From DATGZX01 sp035296965 (GTDB taxonomy: Bacteria; Planctomycetota; Planctomycetia; Gemmatales; Gemmataceae): 64,000 nt of DNA. Positions within the stretch are counted from its first letter, which is position 1. Each line of letters begins with the position of its first letter. The position numbers and the translations under genes were made by a program. The stretch lies in the NCBI GenBank assembly GCA_035296965.1, contig DATGZX010000055.1, positions 1 through 64,000 of the forward strand, read 5' to 3'. Of this stretch, positions 53,126-60,889 are shown piece after piece. Under the pieces are notes generated by a model. The model worked only from the letters and a program-made list of their open reading frames with translations, did not search any database and was not told the origin of the DNA.

Positions 53126-55684
53126 TCAACCGCCCATGGTGCCGCGCATTTGCATCGGTTGAAATGTAATCCAAATCCCTGCTACGAAAAGCAGCGAGAT
53201 GAGCGCTATCCACGGCGCGAAGAGCTTGAGCGCTTGCGCCAGGTTAGGAGACTGGCTCAGGGCGATGCGGTAGCCTGAGTACAAGGACAAGAGCAGTCCC
53301 GAATCCAAGAACAGGATTTGCAGCCGAGGGAGCCACTCCGCTGCCGGACGACAGCAGGAACATGCCCACTCTGGCTCTCCGAAAAGTGCCCCCCCAAGGT
53401 CCGCCGCGAACCGTTGGGCGGCGGGGATCACCGTCTCATAGCTCGTGAGAAAATGAAAGCTATAGTGGGAAAGCCACATGCAGAAGCCCATTGGCACGAG
53501 GGCATAGGCAAAGCGCGTCGCTACACTCATCGTGCTTGTGGTTGCGTTGCCCCACATGCGGCTCACGACGGCAGCCGTCCCAACCATCAGCACCGGCAGT
53601 ACGACAAGAAGTAGTGCGTACAAAAGAGTAATCGAGTAAAGCGGTGATTGCACACCAATCTGCAATCTAAAGCGCTCTTGCCATTCAAGAACAGGGCCGA
53701 CCATGCCCGCCGCATTGGCGAATGCACCAAATACCAAGACCACGATGAGACTTGCTAGGTCTGGTCGCTTCCCAAACCACCCGACACCGGAACGAAATGT
53801 ATCGTGCCAAAGCTCGCTCGCAGGGACGCGGGCAAGCACGCCGACGTTTTCGTGAGGACACGCATGGATGCAGTCGAGACAGAACGTGCAGTCCATGTTG
53901 CCGACCTTGTGTGGCTGAAATAAACCTGACTCGCAGCCGGGGATGCCATCTCCGCCTCGAATACAATCCTTGGTCTGACAGGACACGCAGATGCCCGGAT
54001 CTCGCACTTTCACTTCCAGGGGCGATACCAGGGATTGCACAAAATTGAATTGACCGATTGGGCAAACGTACTTGCAAAAAGCTGCCCCCCGAAAGCAAAC
54101 ATCCACGACAAAGGCCATGACAAAATAGCCGAGCGCAATCCACGCAGTCCACCAGGGACTGTCCCAGAGTGCAAAGGCCTCATAGGCCCAGAGGAACACA
54201 ACGAGGAGAAGCACTGCGAGCCACTTGCTGCGCAATCGGCGCGGCCACTCGAATCTCGAGATCCGAATGCCAAATGCTGATTGCAGCAGGCGCCGTGCCA
54301 AAGACCGGGGAAACGTGAACGGGCAGGCCATGCAAAAGAGGTTGCCTGCCGCCAGCAGCCCGAGAATCACGAAACCGCGCCAGTGTATCCACGGCAGCAC
54401 GCCGGCCAGGTTCATCGCGCCGACCTGGGGACCTCGAAGTCCATCAACGATCACGACCGCGGCCAGCAACAGGAGGGGAACTTGCAAGCTCATGCGCGCG
54501 TGCCGCCATCTCAGGAAGCGGCCGAACAACGGCAGCCGGAGTGCGTCGAAAGGTGAAGAGGTGACAGGATAAGACGATGACAAGATGGCAGCATGCGCGG
54601 AGGACGACGAGGCGGGTTGCCTTGTGGAGGCGACAAGGGGTAGGGCGAACGGCTGGTAATGGTCTCCCCTCGCCCCCGCTTCGGGGGAGAGGGGTCGGGG
54701 GTGAGGGGGACGAACGATCCCCGGCGAAGGCCCCTCACCCCCGACCCCCCTCCCCGGAGTACCGGGGCGAGGGGAGATCAATCGCTGCCGCTCGCCTGGG
54801 GACATTCGCGCAGCGGGCAACGCTGATGTTTTTCTCTTATCCTCTCGTCGCCGTGTCAGGTTGTCATGAGTCGGTCCGTACAGGACGCGAATGCCGATCC
54901 AGAAGAGCGGCAGCAGGAAGGCCAGGGAGCCCGGTACCCACATGATGACACCGGCTGCAGCCTGGTCTTCCAGCGCGGAAAGGCCTCCAACACGGGGGAT
55001 CTGTTCATAGTAGGGATAAAGAACCTTGTCTGAAAAAGTGAGTAGAGCCGAGAGGACTGTATTCTGAACATCGGCGAAAATCAGGTACGGGAAGATGAGC
55101 CAGGCCGGCCAATTCGGACGGCTGGGGTAAGGTTGGACAACGGGATACCAGAACAAGAGGGCCGTGGCGAGAAAGCAGACGTGTTGCAGGTAGTGCCAGC
55201 CGGGCGAACGCAGAGCGATCTCGTACAAGGCGGGAATGTGCCAGAACCAGGTCGCGCCGACGAAGAGCGGCAGAGCCACGAATGGATGCGTTAGCCTGGT
55301 GAAGAAGCGGCGCAGTCGCACGGACCGAAAGAATGGTCCGATCCAGTACACTCGGATCGGCCGGGGGATTCCCCGGAGCAGCGGGAACATGGGCGTGCCC
55401 AGCCACAAGAGCGGCGGCGCAACCATCATCAGCAGCAGGTGCTGCAACATGTGAACTTGCAAGAAGAGTGCGGAAAACGGCTCGATAGGGGAGCCGAGTG
55501 CGAGGAAAATGGCCGCCAGCCCACCCAGGAATGCAGCAAGCTGTCCTGAACTCCAGTGGCGCGCACCGCGACCGCGGAGATGCATCCAGCCACGCACATA
55601 AACGGCTGCCGTGAGAAGTAGAGAAGTCAACAACCAGGGATCGAACGGCCAGGAGCGCAGAAAGGCGTCGAGAATTGGGCTCAT
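53126..55684 (-). CDS. CtaG copper-insertion factor fused to a 4Fe-4S membrane protein
   Basis: An 852-residue fusion. Residues 1-275 are a caa3-type CtaG assembly factor: about seven helices, with histidines in VHMLQHLLLMMVAPPLLWLG and FVGATWFWHIPALYE that fit copper handling. Residues about 300-345 are the translation of a palindromic dispersed repeat, followed by a second low-complexity part. From about 395 onwards comes a NapH/CcoG-like membrane protein with several helices and three iron-sulfur motifs: CKYVCPIGQF (~535), CVSCQTKDC (~566) and CTFCLDCIHACPH (~598). No stop codon separates the halves. Either one fused protein is made or a second start (MSLQVPLLL, near 54494) is used. It starts with ATGA overlap to the cytochrome b gene. 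Confidence 0.75.
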   Translation of the reverse strand: MSPILDAFLRSWPFDPWLLTSLLLTAAVYVRGWMHLRGRGARHWSSGQLAAFLGGLAAIFLALGSPIEPFSALFLQVHMLQHLLLMMVAPPLLWLGTPMFPLLRGIPRPIRVYWIGPFFRSVRLRRFFTRLTHPFVALPLFVGATWFWHIPALYEIALRSPGWHYLQHVCFLATALLFWYPVVQPYPSRPNWPAWLIFPYLIFADVQNTVLSALLTFSDKVLYPYYEQIPRVGGLSALEDQAAAGVIMWVPGSLAFLLPLFWIGIRVLYGPTHDNLTRRREDKRKTSALPAARMSPGERQRLISPRPGTPGRGVGGEGPSPGIVRPPHPRPLSPEAGARGDHYQPFALPLVASTRQPASSSSAHAAILSSSYPVTSSPFDALRLPLFGRFLRWRHARMSLQVPLLLLAAVVIVDGLRGPQVGAMNLAGVLPWIHWRGFVILGLLAAGNLFCMACPFTFPRSLARRLLQSAFGIRISRFEWPRRLRSKWLAVLLLVVFLWAYEAFALWDSPWWTAWIALGYFVMAFVVDVCFRGAAFCKYVCPIGQFNFVQSLVSPLEVKVRDPGICVSCQTKDCIRGGDGIPGCESGLFQPHKVGNMDCTFCLDCIHACPHENVGVLARVPASELWHDTFRSGVGWFGKRPDLASLIVVLVFGAFANAAGMVGPVLEWQERFRLQIGVQSPLYSITLLYALLLVVLPVLMVGTAAVVSRMWGNATTSTMSVATRFAYALVPMGFCMWLSHYSFHFLTSYETVIPAAQRFAADLGGALFGEPEWACSCCRPAAEWLPRLQILFLDSGLLLSLYSGYRIALSQSPNLAQALKLFAPWIALISLLFVAGIWITFQPMQMRGTMGG
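54644..54796. repeat. G/C-rich palindromic element, copy C (between fused domains)
   Basis: 153 bases from ggcgaacggctggtaatggt to atcgctgccgctcgcc. Inner halves are ctcccctcgcccccgcttcg... and its partner ending gtaccggggcgaggggag, separated by the spacer gacgaacgatccccggcgaa. Same length as copy D. Read in frame in the CtaG fusion. Confidence 0.9.
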
Positions 55685-57165
55685 GGTGCATTCGTATCTG
55701 ACGCCGCGCCCGCGGCAGGTCGTGCGGCGGGCCGATCCGCCGGCCGCAGGCTCACCAGGAAGTCGACCAGGGCGGTCATTTCGGCGGGCGTCATTTGCTT
55801 GCCGTACGCAGGCATATTGCCGCCGCCCGGAGTTCCATTGCTGACCTGGTCGATAAGCTGGTCGCGGGTTAGGCGTGTGCCCACGGTCGTCAGGTCAGGT
55901 CCGCGCCGTCCGCCGATGCCCTCCAACGCGTGGCAGTTGCGGCAGTTTTTGTTTTGGAACATGACCGCGCCCTGGAGTTCGAGCGGCGTGGAGCGGCGCA
56001 CCAAATCCTCCGGTATCGGATCACTGCTCCAACCTTCCATGCGCGGCGACCAGGGTGATGTGGCGCCCTCGTAAGTCAGTGTGCCCAGGACTGCATAGGT
56101 GACAATCACGGCCAGGACGGCAGCTGGCCGGCGACTGGGGGCCCGCTCTCCACGGTTGGACACGAAAGGCACAAGGAACAGAATGCCGATCAGGATCACT
56201 GGGAAGACGAGGATGATAAACGTCTCGGCACCCGGAGGGCTGAGAGACAGCAAGGCGAAGAGCCAGAGGAAAGGCCACTCGGGCCGCGGATTGGCGCCGC
56301 CCAGCGTGGGCTCAGGAGGACCGCTGGGTCCTTTCGGGCCGACGAGCGCGGCAATAACGACGACGATTACAACCGCAAGCGCGGAGAAAAAAGCATCCTT
56401 CAAGAAAGCGTCGCCAAGGAATGGAACGCCCGAGGTTTTTACCTCTTCCTCGTACTCCGCGTCGTAGGTCGCCGGGTCAACCGGTTTTCCAGGAACCGGA
56501 GGCGCGCTCACTCCGCGCTTGAGGACGAGCCAGAGGTGGATTGCAAGGAAGAAGAGCAGTGTCGCGGGAATGATGAAGACGTGCAAAGAAAAGAAACGGC
56601 TCAGGGAGTCTCCCCCAATGATGGGGCCGCCCAATAGTACTTGTACCACGCGCGGCCCAATAACAGGCACTCTGCCAGCCATGGAGCCGGCTACGGCCAG
56701 ACCCCAATATGCGTCCGGATCCCAGCGCAGGACTTGGCCTGAAAAGAACATACCGAGCGTGCACAGCAGCAGGAGGACGCCCACGACCCACGTCAGCTCG
56801 CGCGGGTACTTGTAAGCTCCTTGCAAAAACACCTGTGTCATGTGCGCGAGAACCAAAACGACCATGCCCGAGCCGGCATAGTAATGGAGCGCGCGCAAGA
56901 ACCAGCCGAGCGGCTGCTGGTAATCCATCCAAAGTAAACTGTCGTACGCCTTATCAGCGGCCGGCACGTACACCAACGCCAGGCCGATGCCCGTGAGGAT
57001 TTGAACGATCAAAAGAGTCAGGGATGCGCTGCCAAAGACGTACCACCAGCCCAATGGCCCAGCCGAACCTTTGGGGATGGGATGGAGCAACATCGGCAAC
57101 AGGCTTTCGCGCAGGCCTAGCCGGGCATCAAACCAAGCGGCGATGGCACAGAGGGCGCGCTTCAT
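55681..57165 (-). CDS. Cytochrome b with fused C-terminal cytochrome c
   Basis: A 494-residue subunit of a quinol-oxidising bc complex. Residues 1-220 are a cytochrome b N-terminal part with haem ligands in LHYYAGSG and LAHMTQVF (helix B) and in FSLHVFIIP and LAIHLWLVLKRG (helix D). Residues 230-380 add three more helices and PRPEWPFLW, the Qo-site motif (PEWP in place of PEWY). A cytochrome c domain starts at about 400, with haem motif C-R-N-C-H (~407-411) and methionine in MPAYGKQM. ATG at 57165 with AGGAAAGG upstream. The cytochrome c fusion should pass electrons directly to the oxidase or to the dihaem cytochrome encoded nearby. Its end overlaps the CtaG fusion by 4 bases. Confidence 0.9.
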   Translation of the reverse strand: MKRALCAIAAWFDARLGLRESLLPMLLHPIPKGSAGPLGWWYVFGSASLTLLIVQILTGIGLALVYVPAADKAYDSLLWMDYQQPLGWFLRALHYYAGSGMVVLVLAHMTQVFLQGAYKYPRELTWVVGVLLLLCTLGMFFSGQVLRWDPDAYWGLAVAGSMAGRVPVIGPRVVQVLLGGPIIGGDSLSRFFSLHVFIIPATLLFFLAIHLWLVLKRGVSAPPVPGKPVDPATYDAEYEEEVKTSGVPFLGDAFLKDAFFSALAVVIVVVIAALVGPKGPSGPPEPTLGGANPRPEWPFLWLFALLSLSPPGAETFIILVFPVILIGILFLVPFVSNRGERAPSRRPAAVLAVIVTYAVLGTLTYEGATSPWSPRMEGWSSDPIPEDLVRRSTPLELQGAVMFQNKNCRNCHALEGIGGRRGPDLTTVGTRLTRDQLIDQVSNGTPGGGNMPAYGKQMTPAEMTALVDFLVSLRPADRPAARPAAGAASDTNAP

Positions 57166-57182
57166 TCTTTTTGCCTTTCCTG

Positions 57183-57734
57183 TCACCCTGGCGTGGTCAG
57201 CGTATCTTGAAGCGTCGGGTAATGCGGCGCCTTGATCTCCAGTTGGCCGTCGCGCACACGCCACACACAGTGATATAGGCCGCGCGGCGGCGGCCCCGAG
57301 GCGCGTTCGCCATTTGCGTAGTAGACGCCGCCGTGACACGGGCACATGAACAGACCGGACTGCGGAAACCAGGAGACCGGACATCCCAGATGAGCACAAT
57401 TCACGGCAAAAACCAAAAATCGGTCTTTCTGTGCGCTGTCCTTGCCCTCATTGCGGACGTACACGCCCGTTTGAGCGACTATGCCATCCCACGGCTGCCG
57501 GAGCGGATTGTCGAAAGTCTCAAACCGGGTCTCATTGGTGGGGAATCTGCGCACAGGGCCCAGGGCTACCCAGTCGGTCTCTCTCTTGCGCGTGCCGAGA
57601 AGATAGCCAACGAAGGGAACACCCACGACCAGCGCCGCCACGGCGCCCATGCCCAAAGTCAGCCAGCAGAAAAATCCGCGCCGGCCGGGAAGGTTTGCCG
57701 AGTTCGAGCCAGTCTGGCTGGTTGACGACGCCAT
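57183..57734 (-). CDS. qcrA: Rieske iron-sulfur protein of the bc complex
   Basis: A 183-residue Rieske protein. One N-terminal helix (about 22-45; MGAVAALVVGVPFVGYLLG) anchors it after a positively charged RRGFF stretch. The cluster is bound by C-A-H-L-G-C-P (~114) and C-P-C-H-G-G (~131), giving the two Cys and two His ligands plus a disulfide pair. It moves electrons from quinol to cytochrome c1/c. The frame starts with ATG at 57740, but the ATG at 57734 has GAGG at better spacing. The gene lies between the dihaem cytochrome c and cytochrome b genes, all on the minus strand; the gap to the latter is only 17 bases. Confidence 0.93.
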   Translation of the reverse strand: MASSTSQTGSNSANLPGRRGFFCWLTLGMGAVAALVVGVPFVGYLLGTRKRETDWVALGPVRRFPTNETRFETFDNPLRQPWDGIVAQTGVYVRNEGKDSAQKDRFLVFAVNCAHLGCPVSWFPQSGLFMCPCHGGVYYANGERASGPPPRGLYHCVWRVRDGQLEIKAPHYPTLQDTLTTPG

Positions 57735-57773
57735 TCTCATGCCTCGTGAATCAGGTCGATTCCATAGGAGAAA

Positions 57774-58553
57774 TCATTTGCCCGACGCCGGCGCTCCGGC
57801 GCGCCAGGATGCCAGAAAAGCCACGAGATCGGTGACCTCCTCGGAGGTCAACGCCACGAAATCAGCCGTCCGATCCTTTTTCTCCGCGAAGCTGGGCATG
57901 CCAAGGTCCGGGCGTCCCGTAATGGCGTACCGCCGCAGTGCCTGGTCGCTGATGAGCGCCAGGAACGCCTGGTTATGAATCTGACGACGCAGGCGGCCCT
58001 CGCGCTCGATCCCTTGCCCCAGGTCGCCATGACAGGACGCACAAGCTCGGGCGAACGCCATGGCGCCGGCCTGTCCCCTTTTTTCGCCGCTCTGCTCTGG
58101 CTTGACAGCGGGGGCCAGATAAGCAGGGACTCGGCCAGTCGAAGACGTGGGTACACCCCAGGCGGGGGCAATGTCTCGCTCCTCCCCATCTTTCTTGATC
58201 CGGTAAGGGACGCCCTTGATCTCGTTCACCAGCACTTGCACCTGCGCGGTCGTCAACTCCCCGCCGTATTCCTTGGCGAAAGCAGGCATCGGCGTGCCTG
58301 CGCGCCCCCGTGCGATCACCACATGAAGCGTTTTTTCGGGCATGATCGCTCGAAAGAGAGGATCGTTCAATGGAGGCGCAGGGCCCAGTTTGCCTTCTGC
58401 TCCGTGACAGCCTGCACAATTTCGTCCGTACAACGTAGCGAATGCCAGTACGTCCTCAGGAGTCTTCGGCCGGTCAGCGGGGTCTGGCTTGCCGGGCCAA
58501 TCGCAGCCGGCAAGCATCAGAGAGAGTGACAGGACGACAAGAAGAGCTTGCAC
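57774..58553 (-). CDS. Dihaem cytochrome c lipoprotein-like
   Basis: A 259-residue protein with two class I cytochrome c domains. Haem motifs are C-A-G-C-H (~46) and C-A-S-C-H (~172), each with a methionine further on (GTPMPAFAKE; DLGMPSFAEKK). The N-terminus VVQALLVVLSLSLMLAGC reads as a lipoprotein signal with Cys as the first mature residue. The start is unclear. A GTG at 58553 gives a clean signal, but the frame is open back to an ATG at 58760 through copy D of a palindromic element, which would add 69 residues of low-complexity sequence. I prefer GTG because a lipobox would otherwise be buried. Role: electron carrier between the bc complex and the oxidase. Confidence 0.8.
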   Translation of the reverse strand: MQALLVVLSLSLMLAGCDWPGKPDPADRPKTPEDVLAFATLYGRNCAGCHGAEGKLGPAPPLNDPLFRAIMPEKTLHVVIARGRAGTPMPAFAKEYGGELTTAQVQVLVNEIKGVPYRIKKDGEERDIAPAWGVPTSSTGRVPAYLAPAVKPEQSGEKRGQAGAMAFARACASCHGDLGQGIEREGRLRRQIHNQAFLALISDQALRRYAITGRPDLGMPSFAEKKDRTADFVALTSEEVTDLVAFLASWRAGAPASGK

Positions 58554-58566
58554 GACGACGCCCTTG

Positions 58567-58719
58567 GGCGAGGGGCGGGTAATAATCTCCCCTCGCCCCC
58601 GCTTCGGGGGAGAGGCGTCGGGGGTGAGGGGGACGAACGATCCTCGGCGAAGGCCCCTCACCCCCGAGCCCTCTCCCCGGAGTACCGGGGCGAGGGGCGA
58701 ACAATCGCTGCCGCTCGCC
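58567..58719. repeat. G/C-rich palindromic element, copy D (before cytochrome c gene)
   Basis: 153 bases from ggcgaggggcgggtaataat to aatcgctgccgctcgcc. Halves ctcccctcgcccccgcttcg and gtaccggggcgagggg are separated by gacgaacgatcctcggcgaa. It lies immediately before the likely GTG start of the cytochrome c gene, so it covers the leader. Confidence 0.9.
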
Positions 58720-58787
58720 TTGCCGGGATGGTACTGCACCTGACCTGCCATTACTGTCACCTTGCCATCCTGTACGCTGTCAGCATG

Positions 58788-60071
58788 TCACGCATCGGGC
58801 CCATGTCCCGCTGGTGGGATCTGAATTTCTTCCGTGCGGACCACGATAATCGCGGCTGCCACTCCAAACACGAATTGGGAGGCGATGAACCAGGGCCAGT
58901 TCACTCGTTCCTGGAGCAGTGGGTTAACGACTCCCATCAAGCTGTAACTCACCCCCGTCCAGAGCAGAGGCATCAATAGGCCTCCCCAGGCAAACGGCCC
59001 GGGAATCGGCCCGACCAAGGGCAATACCAAGCCATATGCCAATCCAAATGCCAGCGAGAAAGTGGCATGAATAGCGACGGCAGCCCCCAGCCACATGGCA
59101 TGAAACTGGTACAGTTCACCTATGGGACGTTGATCGATCCCAGGCAGGATCATCCCCGCCAGGAGATTCATCGGATACCAAATCCCATGGCCGGTTGCCA
59201 GGCTCCAGAGGAGGGCCGGTAGCGGCATGAGCAATCCGCCTGCCAGGCCGCCTAGAATCCCCGCCAGGATACGCGGAAGCCCTTCCGCCCGAATAACGAC
59301 AAGAGCCGAAACGACGCCAAAGACGAACTGCGAGGCGATGAACCAGGGCCAGTCTATCCCTTTCTGCAGCACCGGGTTGACTAGCCCCAACAGGCTGAAG
59401 CTTGCTGCCGTCCAGAGCAAAGGCATAAGCAGGCCACCCCAGGCAAGCGGCTTGGGGATGTCCGGCAGCATTGGCAGCAGCACGCCGTACATGAGGCCGA
59501 AGAAAACGGAGAATGCGCCGTGGAAGATCAATCCAGCAATGAACAGCCCCCGGTGAAACTGCTCCAAATCCGCGACCGAGCTTTCTCCGATTCCAGGCAG
59601 CACGACGCCAGCCAGTAGGTTGATCGGGTACCAAATGCCGTGGCCACTCGTCAAACCATAAGCCAGCGCCGGCAACGGCATCACGAGCCCGCCGACGATT
59701 CCTCCTCGAATGCCCGCGGACACCGGTCGCACCTTTTGCGGCAGCTGCAATCGGTAGCCGATGCCACCCACCCGCAGCTGCTCGACGCTGCCCGGGACTC
59801 CTGCAATAGGCTGAGGCCGTTGCTCAGGTTCGACCAACGGTTCATGAAAATGCCCCCGACCGGGCAGCAAACTTGCGACCCAGGTGCTCAGCCCGAGGAC
59901 AAAGATGAGGAAGCCCACAACCAGCAACGCGGTGCCCAGGGCAACCCCTGCAGCCAGAAGGACCAGTCCCAGAGCCAACATCATGGGCGCGACCGTCGGC
60001 CGCGGCATGTCGACGGTGCGCAGTTCGGAATGCGGCGGGCCATGTCCATGTTGCTCGGTACTTTCCGTCAT
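58788..60071 (-). CDS. Membrane protein with internal duplication, in oxidase cluster
   Basis: A 427-residue membrane protein with about 12 hydrophobic segments. The segments from about 135 to 275 and from 275 to 415 are copies of one another: GIWYPINLLAGVVLPGIGES against GIWYPMNLLAGMILPGIDQR, AWGGLLMPLLWTAASFSLLG against AWGGLLMPLLWTGVSYSLMG, and DWPWFIASQFVFGVVSALVV against NWPWFIASQFVFGVAAAIIV. A short soluble stretch precedes them. No haem, copper or Fe-S motifs are visible. Position inside the cox/bc island, between coxC and cytochrome c, suggests an accessory role in the oxidase or in its assembly; function not known. The ATG at 60071 is used. Confidence 0.75.
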   Translation of the reverse strand: MTESTEQHGHGPPHSELRTVDMPRPTVAPMMLALGLVLLAAGVALGTALLVVGFLIFVLGLSTWVASLLPGRGHFHEPLVEPEQRPQPIAGVPGSVEQLRVGGIGYRLQLPQKVRPVSAGIRGGIVGGLVMPLPALAYGLTSGHGIWYPINLLAGVVLPGIGESSVADLEQFHRGLFIAGLIFHGAFSVFFGLMYGVLLPMLPDIPKPLAWGGLLMPLLWTAASFSLLGLVNPVLQKGIDWPWFIASQFVFGVVSALVVIRAEGLPRILAGILGGLAGGLLMPLPALLWSLATGHGIWYPMNLLAGMILPGIDQRPIGELYQFHAMWLGAAVAIHATFSLAFGLAYGLVLPLVGPIPGPFAWGGLLMPLLWTGVSYSLMGVVNPLLQERVNWPWFIASQFVFGVAAAIIVVRTEEIQIPPAGHGPDA

Positions 60072-60110
60072 GTGCGCACCCCACGCTTTTGTTCCGTTCC
60101 CAGCGCTTCT

Positions 60111-60743
60111 TCACCTGCTCCAGATGTACACGACCGTGAATACCACGATCCAGACGCCGTCCACAAAATGCCAGTACCAGGAAACCATTTCGATCGCAAT
60201 CGGGTTGCTGGTCGTTAGCTTGCGGCGGAGCACCAAAGCGAGCACGATCAGCATAGCGACCACGCCCATCGTGACATGCAGGGCGTGGAATCCCACCAAG
60301 GTATAGTAGGTCGTGCCAAACATATTGCGGCTGATGGTCAAGTGCTCACGAAAGATCAGCTGGCTCCATTCGTAAGCCGTGCCGAGCAGGAACGCAGCTC
60401 CCAGAACAATGGTAGCCGACCACCAGGAGACAAAAGTCGAACCGCCACCGAGCCTCAGCGACTTGTCCGCCATGTGGATGGTCGCGCTGCTCGAGAGAAG
60501 GCAGATGGTCGTGCCAATCACTAATGGCAGCGATAAAACTGCCGGGGTGGGGCCGACGTCGCTTCTGCCTACAAAAGTGATGTAGGTCACGATCAACGTG
60601 CTGAAAAAAGCCACCTCTGAGAGCAAGAAACTTATCATCCCCCAGTGAGCAGGCGTCAACGGAGGCGAAGCCTGCGAATGGCCATGCCCCCCGACGGCTG
60701 GCACTGCCAGCGGTGGAACTGGATTGCTTGCCGCACTCGCCAT
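60111..60743 (-). CDS. coxC: Cytochrome c oxidase subunit III
   Basis: A 210-residue, five-helix subunit III of haem-copper oxidases. The first helix follows a short Pro-rich stretch (PLTPAHWGMISFLLSEVAFF). The sequence has GTTYYTLVGFHALHVTMGVV with the E/H-x-H pattern typical of subunit III, and ends YWHFVDGVWIVVFTVVYIW. Subunit III stabilises the oxidase and has no redox centre. The frame starts with ATG at 60752; the ATG at 60743 (MASAASNP) has better spacing from GGGGG, so it is used here. It sits 39 bases from the duplicated membrane protein gene and follows coxA on the same strand. Confidence 0.92.
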   Translation of the reverse strand: MASAASNPVPPLAVPAVGGHGHSQASPPLTPAHWGMISFLLSEVAFFSTLIVTYITFVGRSDVGPTPAVLSLPLVIGTTICLLSSSATIHMADKSLRLGGGSTFVSWWSATIVLGAAFLLGTAYEWSQLIFREHLTISRNMFGTTYYTLVGFHALHVTMGVVAMLIVLALVLRRKLTTSNPIAIEMVSWYWHFVDGVWIVVFTVVYIWSR

Positions 60744-60778
60744 GACTCGCATCCCCCGGGGATAGGACGGCCGATCTC

Positions 60779-60858
60779 TACACGACCGTGCACGATTCCG
60801 CCGATACTAGCCCGAAGCGTCAGCGAGGACCTCGCTGACGCTTCGGGCTAGTATCAGC
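60779..60858 (-). repeat. Long palindromic dispersed element, copy 2
   Basis: Perfect 26-base arms (gatactagcccgaagcgtca... and complement) around a single base, at 60803-60855. The flank ctacacgaccgtgcacgatt on the left is the reverse complement of the right flank of copy 1 at 34.8 kb. The element lies between coxA and coxC and would make a stable hairpin in the operon transcript. Confidence 0.92.
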
Positions 60859-60889
60859 AGATGTGCACACGCTCATTTTGATGCTCTGC

